Source of the DNA: Prorocentrum cordatum
Taxonomy: Eukaryota; Sar; Dinophyceae; Prorocentrales; Prorocentraceae
NCBI GenBank assembly: GCA_963575745.1
Contig: CAUYUJ010015949.1
Location: 579,510-643,509 of the forward strand
DNA length: 64,000 nucleotides
Direction of reading: 5' to 3'
Both the position numbers and the translations under genes were made by a program. How positions within the stretch are numbered: the first letter of the stretch is position 1; each line of letters opens with the position of its first letter. This document shows positions 18,355 to 30,640 of this stretch, in pieces. Under the pieces are notes generated by a model, which did not search any database, was not told where the DNA came from, and saw only the letters and a program-made list of their open reading frames with translations.

Positions 18355-21300
18355 GATGGAACGCCTACACTCATTGCTCCGCCCCGAAAAGTTCGATTCG
18401 GCTCTCACGCCTGCCCTACGTGGAAATGACGGGCGCCCACCCAACGCCCCCACGCTCAGAGTTTTACTTGTGGCGATGATGCTGCAACTGCGGGAACCGC
18501 GCGCTGCATTCTGGCCACTCCTTCATCCAGAGGCCACAAGTGACATCATAGAAGCGGCGATGGGTATATGCCTTCCTTGGCAGGAAGCCAACAAGGAATT
18601 CCGCAGCCATTGCTGCCACGTGGGGCTTCAAGCTTGCCGACTTCGCCTCCCTCCACGCCAAAATGGAGCAGGTCATTCGCCATATTGTCACGCTGGCCAC
18701 CTTCGCTCATCATCATCAAACTGCGGCGACGCACAAATGGCCCCAGACATGGGCAGGAATGCAGGAACACGAGTTCACCCTGGAAGCCCCCATGCGCGTG
18801 TTGGAAGTGATTGTCCAGCCTGCGGACGTCAACCAGCTAAGCACTGGATACTGTTCCATATGCCAGCTGCACAAGGCGCTGACTGGTTCGGAAGAGGGGC
18901 TCGGCAGTCCACGCACCATGTCCGACCTGCGGTACATAGGAGGCGGGGTCGCGATGTTCAGCCGCCGCCTCGACGAGGACCTCCCGGCCTCACCAGCTCC
19001 CGGTATAACGCTATCCCCCCCGATAGTACGGGACGAGCGATTCTGCAGGCTGCTGAAGGATGCCAGCTACAACTGCGACGGCTGCACCAGCACGGGATTG
19101 CAGGGCGCAGCTGGCACCTGGGAAGATGACGACGCCCGTGAGCTGCTAGCACAGAACCGCGCACAGGCATACATGAAGGGAAAGATCTGCAGATGGCTCT
19201 GTGAGTTGTGTTGGGTCAGGTCCCTGGAAAGAAAGGGAGTGCAGGTTCCCGACCCCAACCAGGCTGATGGCGGTGCCAAGAAGGCCATGCAGCAGCGTCT
19301 GCAGGAGTATAAGCGCAGATTGGAAGAAGACCGAGCGCGCAAGAGAGCCCGGACCCTCCCCTCGCTGTCCAGCTTCCCGCTGGGGTTCGGTCGGCCACAC
19401 GGCGCCCCGGTTCCTTCCACCCTGAAGCCCCTCGTCATGCGTGCGCCGCGCTTCTTCCAGCCGTCCAGCGCCGGTACCACCCTCCCACCCCACAGGCTTA
19501 CCGACGGCAGGTTTGGTGCAGAATCGCACCACACCCAAATGCACTCGGCCACGTGTGACACCTGTCCCCTGGGCGCCCCCTCGCTGGAACGGAAGCCGGG
19601 CTGTCCAGCCCTCGGATGCTTCATGCGGCGCCCTGAGGCAGAAGCAAACTGCGACGAGCAGACAGGCCTCCCGCCGTGGGAGGTAATGCCCTCCCTATGG
19701 ATCAGGCGGCAGTGGAACGCGGAATGGGCCTGCAGGAGGTGCCTTGTTCACATTTGGAACATCGCCCCGGGCGTCCTCGACCACATGCTCGACCACTACT
19801 CCAACGAGGTGTGCCCTGCCATCCCTACCATGCGGCAGGCCACAACAGACGTTCCCGAGGACAGTTACAACTACGACATGTCCACGCACCCCTCCCCAGG
19901 TAGCAGGGCTCCAGTCGAGGACGCGGACACACTTGTCCCACCACGCGAGAAACGGTCGGTTCGGCCCCCCACTGAGCCCGGTGAACAAAGGTGTTCGGCC
20001 GATAGAGTCCCCATCAACTATTATTTTTCCGACCTGCCGCCCCCGACGCCCCTGCTGCCCACGTGCTCCACCCTCCGTCTGGCAGGGGGTGGATCGAGAG
20101 GCCCTGTCCGTGCGTTGGTGAAGTACCTGATCGAGTGGAGCCACACAGCCTACTCCCTCTGGGCGGCCTTCGCGCAGCAACAGGGGAAGGACATCGAGGG
20201 CGATGTAACCGACGAAACGAGATGGCCCTTCGAGCAACTGCTGCCCTTCCTTGATTCAATCTACGGAGAAGAGATCCCAAGCAACGGCCATCCCCCATGC
20301 ATCCCATGGGGCGGACAGAGGGCTGCGGCTGCCAGGGTAGTCTCACACTTGGTGGAGAGCGACCCAAAGTACCGGGAGGAATGGGAGCGCTACGCAAGCA
20401 ACCACGATAATCAGAAAGGGCAGGGCCCCTACCGACAGCCGCTGCACGTCCTCACGCTGTTCCTCACAAGGCTGGAGAATTACCTAACCAGAGGAACGAT
20501 AGAACTCGCCGCCCAGCCCCAGGATGCGACGACCAGAGGCACGGCAGAAGAAGAGTCTCCTGCCGCCGGCTGGCTCAACAGGCCCCAGGGCAAGGAATCT
20601 CCCAACCGACCCACACGCTGGGGATCACGTCGCCCCCCCGACCCGCGCAAACGATTCACCCCGACAACCCGACGCGCCTGGCCAGCCCGATGGGGCCCCA
20701 GAAGAGGCGCCGTCCTCATCAGAGCACTGGAATGGCGACGGCGACGTGGAAGGGGTTGACTGGGATGACGACGCCGACAAGAAATCCGAGCCGGACGTCC
20801 AGGCACGCGGCAGCCCGCCGGATACCTCAGCTGACTCCGGGTCGCAGGCCAGCCCTACACATCAGGAGGGCGATGCCAGCGGTCCAGCACCCGCCGACCG
20901 GAGGTCGGCCCAAAGCCCCCCCCCCCCCCTTCTGGACCCAGCCCCCCCGCAGGGCCGACTCGAAAGCCTGGCCCCCGTTTGCGCAGGCTACTGATCGAGG
21001 AGCACCCAGTGACGCATGGAGGAGGGTCGAAGCCCGCCCCAGAGAGGAGCGGGCCAGGAGCTATCGCGCAGTCAGCGACGGCAGGACGCTTAGACAATCG
21101 CGGAACGAAGCGGGCCGCCGACCACCCACAGTCGACGAAGGCAGCGCCAGAGAACGCTCAGCCACGCCGCCTCGCAGCGCATCCAGGCCGCGTCGCAGCG
21201 CCCAGGGCTGGTGGCGCGACGCACGGACCGCAGCAATCCCACCAGCGCGCCCGGATGATCCCATGGGAGGCCCCCCCATGCGCTTGAGACCCTTCGACGA

Positions 21301-22000
21301 TGCAGACGTCGCAAGGGACGAGCCGGCACCAGATAAGATCACACGAATGCAGAAGACGCTGGGGGGGGCGCGTTCAATGAGGCGTGGAGCGCCTGGGCCA
21401 GAAAAGCAGCCTATGGGCAAGGGGGCGCCTGGGCCAACATCAAGTCCGACCCCAGGCGAAACACGGTACAGCAGTGCGACGATTTCTTCCAGGCATGGAG
21501 CAAAATGGGGTACGACGCCTACAGGATGGACAGAGGATACCAACTCCACGTCGACTGCCCCAGCGTCATGGAGAAGCAGCGCAGACTCACGCAGCGCGAC
21601 ATCAGAGCACGCACTGCCGACGCGCCCATCGGAAGCGAACGCTCACCCCCGTGGGCCGACGAGGGCAAGGAGGCTACAAAGACCCCCCCATGGCCCACTG
21701 AAGACAGGGCTGCCGCGCGGACAGGTGCATCTGGATCGGCAGCACCCTGGCGTACATGGCAGTCCTGGGACGAGTGGGGCCATCAGCGAGGCACATGGAC
21801 CGACGCGGATTGGAAAGCCAAAGGGAAACGGTCCTCCCCAGAGGTGAAACCCACTACGCAGACAAGCGTCAGCGGGGATGGGACTTCTGCCCCAAGTGAT
21901 CGCGGCATTGCCTGGCCGCTGGTGCCCACCCCCTCCCTCCGGTCGGGGGCGTCGGCCCGCCTTGTCTGGGACCTTTCGCTGTGCGTGCTACCCGCTTCCC
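18355..22000 (+). pseudogene. Long decayed coding region with frame breaks, retroelement-like
   Basis: Protein-like sense can be followed through at least four frames. 18355-18600 reads ALRGNDGRPPNAPTLRVLL and on. 18610-20630 is the longest open part, including AAIAATWGFKLADFASLHAK, Cys pairs in YCSICQLHK, YNCDGC, CRWLCELC and CDTCPLGAPSLERKPGCPA, and WACRRCLVHIWN. From about 20640 it switches after a C7 run to an acidic frame (HWNGDGDVEGVDWDDDADKK). After a G8 run at about 21361 it switches to GAFNEAWSAWARKAAYGQGG then YDAYRMDRGYQLHVDCPSVM. The Cys pairs suggest metal binding. The two later shifts fall in homopolymers, so sequencing error is possible; the shift near 18600 does not. I do not recognise the family. 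With the reverse-transcriptase-like box at 23.5 kb and the bracketing F15 repeats it is best read as a dead retroelement. Confidence 0.4.
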
Positions 22001-23428
22001 CCCGCCTGCCCGTCCGCCCCCCCCCCTGCTTCCCGTGGAGGGTGGCCCGCGCAGCCTGTCTGCGGCTCAAAGCATTGCTTCCACCAGAACACGTCGATTC
22101 TCAGAGTTGCTATTCGGCCCGTCATGGAGCGCAACGCGTGCTTCCTGGACAATAACGATCTTGGGCAGCTGGGAACAGCCCCCCCCCCCCCCTCCCTCAA
22201 CAAGGTGGTCTCCGTCGCGCTGACCCTGCGAGCAATTTGGGGCCCCTCGGCCCTGGGCGGAGCCCGCTGGGTTGGCAGCCCCACGATCCTCAACCGGCCC
22301 TTTGCCTCGCACAGCGACGCAGGGATCGGGGGCTGAGGACAATGTGAGGTGTCAGTCCCCCACGGCCCAGCTTCCCACGTGGTTGCCCCTGACCTCGATG
22401 GGGGCAGGTTTCACCGCGGCGCCAGGCCTTGGCCTTGATACCCCCGCGCTACCTCTTATAGGGCAGAGGTGCACCAATACCCATGCGGTGGCCCATGCGC
22501 TGCGTACTAGACAGCCCACGCTGGCCTCGTGGTTCCATCCTGGACCGTGGGACGGTGGCTGAAATAATCCACCCCCCCGTGTTCCCCCTGAGACCTGATT
22601 CCCGCGGGACAAGGGCCCGTCAATGCCCCCCACCCCCCCCCCCTTCCGGGGCCCCCACTTTGGATGGCTGGGAATGTTGGCCAGAGGCCCACCCCACGCG
22701 CTCCATCTTACTTTACTACTCATCATTTTGTGCGGCTCTTGCTGCGCCCCCGTCCAAACGTGCCCCGCCTGGGAACGCTGCAATGTGACGGACCATCCCA
22801 GTTTGGCGGCCTTGGTCACGTCCGACGTGCCACTTCACGTGGCAACACCTCACGTGCATCCTCCAGGCTGTGCTGCTCTGGGCAAGTGACAGCGCGGCCC
22901 CCCGCTGAGGTCTGGCGCGTTGTCCCCCCCGCGGTCGCTGAGGGCCCGCCGCAGGGGGCGGCGGAGGGATCACAGAGGCCACTCTGCCCACACAGCATCG
23001 ACATTGGCGTTGCCTCTCCCTCCTCCTCCTTCTATTCACTGGATTGTGCGGCTATCGGCTGCGTCTCCCCTCCTCTTCCTCCTCCTCTTGTGCTGATGCG
23101 GCGCGCAGTGCCGCGCGAATTCCCCCCTGCCGAACCGCTCCACCGGAGCACTCGGGCATCCATGGGCACTTGGAGGTTCGCTGGCAGGGCTCCGAGGTGC
23201 GCTCGGTCAGCGCGGCTGCCGTGCGATGATCTGGGCAGCCAGATCTGCGGCAGTCTGTCCCCGCAGGCGCGGACTCCTCCAGCCCCTGGAGCGGGCGCGG
23301 ATCGCCCGCGTGGACTGGGAGCGGTTCGCGGCGCTTCAGGTGCTGGGCTACGGCATGGCGCAGCCCGGCGCGCCACCCCGCCCCGGCACCACCTGGGGCC
23401 GGACCTGAGGTGAGCGCTGTCCTGACAA

Positions 23429-23620
23429 GTGGTTCATCCTTTGGCAGGTCGCCGTTGTTCCCCCAACAGGTCCGCCCCTGCTACCCCGGTTGGCGCTCGC
23501 ATCTTTGTGCCCCCGTCCCCCGTGGCGGATAAGCTGCCCGCGTTGTACGCCGACGACTTGGCTGTCTCGCTTCCCACGGCGGGCGCCGCCTTCGAGCTCT
23601 TGCTACTGCACAAGTGGTAG
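23429..23620 (+). pseudogene. Reverse-transcriptase fragment with YADD box
   Basis: The frame reads KLPALYADDLAVSLPTAGAA then FELLLLHKW and stops. The YADD box with following hydrophobic residues is the catalytic core shared by reverse transcriptases, and the context resembles LINE-type enzymes. Fingers, palm and thumb neighbours are missing or frameshifted. The short repeats ACAAGTGGTTCATCCTTTGG (about 23425) and ACAAGTGGTAGATCCTTTGG (about 23610) lie at both ends of the open segment, which might be splice or duplication borders. Confidence 0.45.
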
Positions 23621-24115
23621 ATCCTTTGGCAGTGCTTCTCGGCCCTCCCGCAGGGTGGTCCGTGGTGCTCGACCAGCGCTTGCAGCTGTATCCCCCCGGC
23701 TTTCAGAGTCAGGCAGTTGCAGGTTGTGGACTCGGAAGACAGGGCCGACGTTTCCTTGCATAGGTCGGTCGTTCATGCCCGAGTACTTCCAGGAGTCCAT
23801 GTGAGCGAGGCTTTCCTCGGTTCCCCCCCTCTCCTGTCCTCGCGTGCCCTCGCGCCCGCCGCCTTTCCCCATTCCTTCGCCTCCTCGTCGCGTTGGATGG
23901 TGCGGCCTCACTGGCCCCTCCGTGCTGCCACAGCGCGGCGTGACCCACGCCCTTACGCGCTGGTCGGTGCGGACTGAGCTGGCGCCACTGTGCGACTTCT
24001 CCTCCGTCGGTTTCCTTTTGATGCCTGCGTCCCCGCTTCCGGGTCGCCTGCGTCTTAATGGGGGGCAGTTTGTCCCTGGCACGTGCACCCGCTGCGTCGG
24101 CCTATGCGCCGTCGC

Positions 24116-24210
24116 CGCTAATTATCTCGCCCTGTGCCCCAGCCGAGACCGTCCCGCTTCCTGGATCTGTCCTTGGAGCCTCCAATCAAAAAAAAATATC
24201 CCCACCAGCT
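24116..24210 (+). repeat. F15 direct repeat, right copy
   Basis: GCTAATTATCTCGCCCTGTG through CTGGATCTGTCCTTGGAGCC to AAATATCCCCACCAGC matches 18190-18285 with few changes, in the same orientation. Confidence 0.7.
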
Positions 24211-24339
24211 GACTTGTGACGCCGTCGGCGCCTTCGCCTGCGGCTGCGACGTAAACAAAATTCCCCACCCACCAACCCATCCAGAGACAGATCGCCAGGC
24301 GGTTTGCTTTGATCAGGGCAGCGCAGAAGCATGCAGTGT

Positions 24340-24900
24340 AACAACCGCCTTGGAGATGTTTTATCGGAGGTCTCCTGGGCCATCTTAGGGCTCTCGGAGG
24401 GTCCTTGCGGAGTATTTTGGGGCATTATTGAGGCCTTTGGGGGGTTCGTCTTGCGGCCGTCTTGGGCCCCACTTTTCAAAGAGAAGGGGGTCACATATTC
24501 AGATCCCCCCCGGAGGCTGAACAATTAAGGTTTGAGGCGCTCTTGGGGCGCTTTGGGGGCGTTGTTGGGCGCTCTTGGGGCTGCCTTCGGGCTTTGTTGA
24601 GCCCCTCTCGGGGCTCTCTTGGGTCGTCCTGGGGCCATCTGGGAGCCTCGAGAGCCCATCGGAAGCGAAAAGGCGAAAAGGCAAAAGAATATATTGATTG
24701 TCCTTAGGTGTTGGAGCCATTATGGTTTCTCGGGGAGGTCCTTGCGACGGGCATCTGAAACCGTCTTGGGTCCGCCTTGAGGTGTCATCGAGGCATGCCA
24801 CAGGCTATCTGGAACCATGTTCGGCTATCTTGGGCCATCATGTATGCCATCGTGGGTTTTTTGAGGCCTTCCTGGAGCAATGTTTGGCCATATTGGGTGT
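24340..24900. repeat. TTGGGGC-type minisatellite, degenerate
   Basis: Units of the kind GGGGCCTCTTGGG and CTCTTGGGGC are scattered through 24380-24660 and thin out towards 24900, with TTGGGCCATC variants. It is related to the arrays at 12240 and 38690. No gene. Confidence 0.6.
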
Positions 24901-24944
24901 TCGAACTACCCCGTTCCGTCCCCCCCTTCCCAGGCACAGGGAAG

Positions 24945-25115
24945 TGGGTAGGATGAGGGGTCAAGACACCCTCTCCGCACGCAAGCCGTCTAGCTCACTC
25001 CCACCCGCCCTTCCACCACACAAGTGGCATCCGAGTCGCGGCATAGCCAGGGGTCGCCACTGGATGTGCAACCACTGGGAACCAACGCGGACGCCAGGTG
25101 CGCGACGCTCGCCGC
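24945..25115 (+). repeat. F16 direct repeat, copy 1
   Basis: About 165 bases sharing CGCAAGCCGTC(T/C)AGCTCACTC, the CCGCCCT(T/C)CC block and the CTGGGAA...GCGCGACGCT end with 25645-25815. In both copies the repeat ends in ACGCTCGCC or ACGCTTGGG. Confidence 0.6.
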
Positions 25116-25149
25116 GGGCTCCACAACATGCGGTTGATGTGCCATCCTT

Positions 25150-25225
25150 TTTTTTAAATTATATAAATTTGTATTTTTTTTTGTTAATACTATTTTTAAT
25201 ATAACAAAAAAAAATGATGCCCCCC
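25150..25225. other. AT-rich island
   Basis: This patch of almost pure A/T (TTAAATTATATAAATTTGTA and similar) begins with a T run and ends with an A9 run. Its composition differs sharply from both sides. Confidence 0.8.
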
Positions 25226-25229
25226 GTCG

Positions 25230-26450
25230 GCATGGTCCAGATGTTGATGTGGGGAGCGTCAGCATTGTTCTGCGCCTACGCACAGCAATCATCATCATGC
25301 GGGCACCACCGCCGACCCTGAAAAAAAAAAAAACAAAAAAAAAAAAAAAAAAACACTGTGATCGCGGGTGGCCAGCACAATACCCACGACGTTGTCGCAA
25401 CGCGCGCGCCCCGCCATCCCTTTCCAAAAAACAATGCAACGTGCTCACAGGGCGCTAGCGCACTGTCCAGGTTTTGCTGCAATGTGCACTTCAAATTGTT
25501 TTTTTGACAGGGGTTGTGGAGGGTGTTGGCAGGGCAGGGTGGGCCCCGCAATGTGCATGTTGTATTGTTTCTGGTAGGGATGGTGGGGGGGTGCCCGCAT
25601 GGTTCGAGGTTGGCTGCCGGCCAGGTGAGGGAGGGGGTGATTATTTTTAGGGGACTGCGATCAAGCTACCCACCCGCCCGCAAGCCGTCCAGCTCACTCC
25701 CAGCCGCCCTCCCAACACAGAAGTAACACCCGAGCCTGAGCATGTTCAACGGTCATCTTTGGATGGACAGGTACTGGGAATCAAAGCCGACCCCAGATGC
25801 GCGACGCTTGGGCGAGGTGCGCCACGCGTGCCAGGCGCGCCACGCGCGCCAGGCACCCCTGGGGCCCGAGCGTGCCAGGTGTGCCGCACACTCCAGCCGC
25901 GCCAGATGCGCCACGTTCGGAGCACGTGCAGAGTGCGTCAGGTACGCCTGCGCACGGGACAGCACACATCGGGAAACATGTCGGCCCCCGCCATCCTTGT
26001 CGAAAGCCAATGCCCATCATTGTGTCTGGTGGGCTTGCGCACAGCAGGCCACGCGCCACCACCCCCGCGGTCCCTGTCAAAAACCGTTTGACAATGATCG
26101 CGGGATGGCCGCGCATGATCCAGATTTAGCCGGGAGGTGCATTTTGTATTGTTTTTCGAAAGGGGTGGTGGTGTCCCCGCGCGCAGCAGAAAATACACTG
26201 ATGCCCCCGCCGTTCCTGTCAAAGCAATACAGAGTGCTCGCGGGCCTCACGAACGTACAAACACTTTCCCCAAATTGCTATTTGCATTGTTTTCTCACAG
26301 GGATGGTGTGGGGGCCCATCGGGTTGCTTTCGCATGCTCCGGATTTGCAGGCAGAGTGCGTGTGTTTCATGTTGTTTCTGTGACAGGGTTGATTGGGGGG
26401 GTGATCATAGGGTTGGCATTGTTCCTGGTTGGCTGCCAGTCGCCTGGGGG
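25230..26450. repeat. Cluster of inverted and tandem copies around CTGTCAAAACAATGC
   Basis: The motifs CC(A/G)TCCCTGTCAAAA with CAATGC, and the inverse TTGTTTTTGACAGGG with TGGTGGGGG, recur about every 100-130 bases (about 25420, 25500, 25570, 26000, 26070, 26150, 26215, 26290, 26370). Between them lie GATCGCGGG(T/A)GGCC and related pieces. An A-rich run is at 25321-25353. The second F16 repeat (25645-25815) and a CGCGCCACGCGTGCCAGG short tandem (25815-25870) interrupt it. No gene. Confidence 0.55.
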
Positions 26451-26527
26451 AGGGGGTGTCCGTTTCTACGGAACAGTGATCAACCCCTTCCCCGAGCGGG
26501 GGAAGGTTGCATTTTTAAAAGAAATCG

Positions 26528-26690
26528 GACAAGATTTCATGAGGGCCTCCTGGGAGGCCCTCGTCGCCACCGCTGGATTCGCCTCTAAATTCTGGTCAGA
26601 ATGCGCCCCCCGGGAGAGGTCCAGGGAGCAGCAGTATCGGTACCTTTGGCTTCTCCAGGACGTCCGAGCGATGGCAAGTCGTGATTCGTT
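26528..26690 (+). other. Coding-like segment repeated in the window
   Basis: The frame reads FMRASWEALVATAGFASKFW then RERSREQQYRYLWLLQDVRA. The nucleotide stretch around GGAGGCCCTCGTCGCCACCG is also present at about 17800-17850, and weakly at 46850-46910. It ends in GACGTCCGAGCGATGGCAAG, the right terminus of F1, so an F1 end and an exon-like piece adjoin. Function unknown. Confidence 0.3.
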
Positions 26691-26845
26691 GTCGTCCTTA
26701 GCAGTGCCAGCCCCCATCGCAGTGGCGCGGCCCTCGGAGGGCCCCCTCGAGGCAAGAGGGTCATGTGGTGCACATGGGTAGGCTCCCCAAGGTCGGGCAA
26801 ACGGTGTGGCCGGTCAAGGGTGCGATCTGGATCGTGTCAGCGTTC

Positions 26846-27016
26846 AAGCGACGGGGGTCAAGGCAAACGGGGGTCAGTCAGAGCGCTGGATACTGCAGGG
26901 CCAGGGGCGCACCGAGGTTTGCTTGCAGGATCCCGCAGGATCCTGCTGGATCTTGCAGGAACCTGCAAGGCCTGACTGACCCAGGCTTGGACTGATCCGG
27001 GTCAGTAGATCCCCGA
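26846..27016 (+). repeat. F5 dispersed repeat, copy 2
   Basis: It begins AAGCGACGGGGGTCAAGGCA and ends GGGTCAGTAGATCCCCGA. The interior repeats GCAGGATCC and CTGGATCTTGCAGGAACC and closes GCAAGGCCTGACTGACCC. A helical stub (GFFEAARADSQAANLAYNA) follows at about 27065-27125. Confidence 0.8.
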
Positions 27017-27126
27017 TCCTTTCTTCTGCGACATTCCGTTGCCGATGCGGGCTCTGGTTACACAGAGAGGGTTCTTTGAGGCAGCGCGGGCAGATTCACA
27101 GGCGGCCAACCTCGCCTACAATGCCG

Positions 27127-27590
27127 TCCTCCTCCTCCTCCTCCCTCCTCCTCTTCCTCCTCCTCCTCCTCCTCCTCCTCCTCCTCCTCCTCCTCCTCTT
27201 CCTCCTCTTCCTCCGTGATCGCACCACGCCGTTCTGGGCCGCATCGTTGGCCCACCTCTGGGGCTCCCCCTTGCGTTCGTGGGCGTGCTCCTCCCGGGGT
27301 TTCTTCGGGGGCGGCGGGTGTGCCCTGGACTCGTCAGGTCCAGCCCAGGCCCCCAGCCTTCTGCGACCGTCGCTGGCCTTCCGTCGCATCCGCCGCCCTG
27401 TAGTTCCCCTCTCGTCTCCCTCCTTGGGTCTACGTGAACTCGAGGGTTCTGTTGCAGCATCCCTCCCTCCATCCCTAACGGGGCCGCGGGGGGGAGGGGG
27501 CAACGATGGGCCCAGTCCCAGTGACAAGGGAACCACCAGCTCGAGCTCGGGATGAGGAAAAGGATAATCAGGACTTGAAATTCAAGGGCG

Positions 27591-27671
<81 letters not shown>

Positions 27672-27898
27672 GGATGATGAGGATGATGAGGATGATGAGG
27701 ATGAGGAGGAGGAGGAGGAGGAGGAGGAGGAGGAGGAGGAGGAGGAGGAGGAAAAGGAAAAGGAAAAGGGGAAAGAGGGAGTGGGCAGTAGGGAGGAGGA
27801 GGAGGAGGCGGAGGAAGAGGAAGAGGAGGAGGAGGAGGAGGAGGAGGAGGAGGAGGAGGAGGAGGAGGAGGAGGAGGAGGAAGTGTGTGGAGGAGCAC
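27127..27898. repeat. CCT tract, GC-rich spacer, then (GAT)n and GGA tract
   Basis: CCTCCTCCT fills 27127-27215. About 370 bases of GC-rich DNA follow without a recognisable gene. (GAT)n with roughly 25 units spans 27590-27675, followed by GAGGATGAT and GGAGGAGGA to 27895. The Met/Asp or His/Ile runs seen in translation are satellite artefacts. Confidence 0.9.
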
Positions 27899-28331
27899 TG
27901 AGGTTTTAGGGGTCGTATCGGCTGCAGCGGGGAGGAGGCGGAGTTGGAAGAGGACTACGACAAACAGTTGGAAGAGGAGGAGGTTGAGGAGAAGGAGGAG
28001 GACGATGACGTTGCAGAAGAAGAGCAGGCGACTGGGGTTCAGTGGGCTTCTGCGGGGTTATGCGAGGTTCTGCCGGGGAAGAAGGGGTGGGACAGAATCG
28101 GACGACGAGGCGATTGGTCGTCGCCGTCGACGTCGTCGTCATCGGGTGTGGCTTCGGGCCCAGGGTGGCCCTCCCGGTTACCCAAACCCGTCGCCATGAA
28201 GGGAAGGGTCCTGAGGGAAAAGGGTCCTGGACCCCGGGCCTATGTCCAGGACCGCGTCTTCCTCCCAAGCTTTTCCTGACGGGCCTGGAGCTGAAATATC
28301 GGGAACCGTCTGAGACGCAGCGTGTCGCTCC

Positions 28332-28462
28332 CTTGGCATCGCTCGGACGTGTGCATTTTCCCTTCGGCGAGGACCATCGAGGAGCATCCTTGATCACTTG
28401 GCGAAGAAACCACGCACGAAACCGAAAAAAGCACACGGAATGGACGTCCGAGCGATGGCCAG
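28332..28462. mobile_element. F1 TIR element, copy 1 (MITE-like), intact
   Basis: The left terminus CTTGGCATCGCTCGGACGTG and inverted right terminus GACGTCCGAGCGATGGCCAG flank about 90 bases. The interior contains GGCGAGGACCATCGAGGAGC and ACCACGCACGAAACCG, shared with the other copies. No coding capacity. It is a reference copy for the family. Confidence 0.9.
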
Positions 28463-29639
28463 CTCCGCCAGCTCTGGCCCACATGCCTCCCCGGAGCAGA
28501 GCGCCACGCCACCTGCTTGCAGGGCATATCGGGGGCGGAAAAGAGGGGGGTGATAATTAGGGGGGGGGTGGATATCATGGCGGGGGCCATGATATTTCCC
28601 AGATTTCATGGCGCCTCTTCTTATTTCAAAACGTTCCTGGCCCCCCCGCTGGGCCGCGCACATGCCGCCACCCATGATTTGCACCCGCCCCTCTCGGACA
28701 CCCCCCTCTTGGCCGCTCCTGAGGCATAGCGTGTCGCCAGGGTCGCAGGGGCCCGAATGCGGCGAAGCTCATCCATGGCAGCTCCCCTCCAATTCCCGTG
28801 CCCGTCATGCCAGAGCTCCAGGCCTCCCAACTGGCGCCAGGACGTATGGCGTCGGAGGATCGGCGATGCATCGGCGACGTATTGAGGGTGCGCGTCACGA
28901 TCGACATGGGTACGTACGGAAGGAATCACCGGACTCGCTGTCGGCGTCGCCGCAGGCGTTTGCCACTCGAGATCGCAAGTCGCCTTCCCAACGGCGGCCG
29001 CTGCACATTTTGAGCATCGTGACCATGTTTGCGGCGTGTCTGTAAGGGCGATCCTCCTGATAAGACGCTTTCCTCGTGGCCTGTTTTCACCTGACCCTGC
29101 TGAGAACATCTTGGCGCTCCGAGCTGTTGTCAATGCGCTGCGTGAAGAGGACGGCTCTGGCCTTCTGGTCGCTGCTGCGCACCTTTCGGATGAAGGGTCT
29201 GATTGACCTGCCTTGAGCTGTTTCTGCGCCGGTAGGGGCAGACATATTTCTTTATTCCTCCCGTGCGCGTTTTTCTCCCGCCGAGCCTCTACAGCACTCC
29301 ACGGTGACCCTGCCTGGCGTCCTAGACCCTGCACCCGCTGCTTTGGGGGTCTGGGCGTCAGCAGTGCGCTTCAAACATCGTGCCCGTGCTCGTCCTGGCC
29401 CACCTCGGGCGTGCCAAAAGGTGCGGTGCGATCCTCCGACCCAGTCTGCTCGGGCCCCGCTCGGGAGGCCTCTGCTCCCTCCCGCGCCCCCTTCCCGCGG
29501 GCGGATCGACGCCCCTATCCACGGCCTCGCGGGCTGGGCCCCTGGGCCAGGACCCCCCTTGGCTGCGGAGCGCTTCTGTTCGCGGGTGCCCCGCGCGGAA
29601 CGTAATAGTCCATGCGACCGCGTGCAGTCGGAGCGAGGT

Positions 29640-29815
29640 TTAAGATCGAGGTCGGCCAGGGGAGGGTACCCTATAGTGGTTTCTCGTGTCTGTCAGATGT
29701 TCTTGTGCGTCCTGGGGAGGATAATTACCCTTGGATGTTTTGCCTGTTTTTTTTGTCTGGCGGAGGGTCTCATGTTCTTGGGAGATGTTTTTCGGGCCGA
29801 GGTCCGATTGTATCA
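29640..29815 (+). repeat. F12 dispersed repeat, copy 1
   Basis: About 175 bases from AGGTTTAAGATCGAGGTCGG through GGGTACCCTATAGTGGTTT, ATGTTCTTGTGC and GTCTCATG to CCGAGGTCCGATT. It matches 43165-43345 in order and spacing. A further fragment may be at 32900. Confidence 0.65.
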
Positions 29816-29819
29816 ACAG

Positions 29820-30640
29820 GATCGCGCCCCAGAATCCAGACCATGAGGGCGTGGTGTCGGAGAACGCGTGATGGGGGTGCGATAAATGGGCGGGGGGCAG
29901 CCAGGCCCGACGAAAAGGGGCCCTCTAAGGCCCCAGAAGCGGGCCTGTGGGGCCCGAACGGGGCACATGTTTTCCGCCTCCCATTCATCGCCCCCCCATG
30001 AGTTCGCGCCCAATCGTAGATACGGATATGGTCGCCAGGAGGAGGGAGGGAGAGGGAGGAGGGAGGGAGGGAGGGAGGGAGGGGGGGGGGGAGGGAGGGA
30101 GGGAGGGAGGGAGGGAGGGGGAGGAAGAGGAGGAGGAGGAGAGGAGAGGAGGAGGAGGAGGAGGAGGAGGAGGGAGGAGGAGGAGGGAGGAGGGAGGGGG
30201 AAGGAGGGGAGGAGGAGGAGGGAGGAGGAGGGAGGAGGGAGGGAAGAGGAGGGAGGAGGGAGGAGGGACTCTTGGGACCCTACTAAAGGCCCCCTCTTGG
30301 GCCCGAAAGGGCCCCATTTCGGAGCCTCAAAGGGCCCCTCCTCGGCAGCCCTCGCCGCCCCCCCGCCCTTTGTCGCCCTCCCGTTTCCTCTCGCCGCCCT
30401 CGCGGGAACACAGGACGGGGACAGGACGAGGATACACCCGAGCGTTCCCGCACGCTCTCGCAGCGCTCCGGAGCGATCCGAGGAGGCCCGCGGCGCCCGA
30501 GGCATCTGCCAGAGCCGCTCGACCTCAGAGAGTCTCGACTTATCCCCATCTGAGGAGGAGGAGGAGGAGGAGGAGGAGGAGGAGGAGGAGGAAGAGGAGG
30601 AGGAGGAGGAGGAGAATCCTCTTCCCGGCTTCGTCATGAA
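29820..30640. repeat. GGA tracts, no gene
   Basis: GGAGGGAGGGAGG and GGAGGAGGA fill 30040-30265 and 30551-30615. Between them is GC-rich DNA with inverted pieces (CCTCTTGGGCCCGAAAGGGC) but no convincing frame. Confidence 0.8.

Noticed and set aside
18190-24210. Full LTR retrotransposon
   Set aside because: Only about 95 bases are shared by the two ends. No primer-binding site, polypurine tract, TG...CA ends, protease or integrase motif was found.
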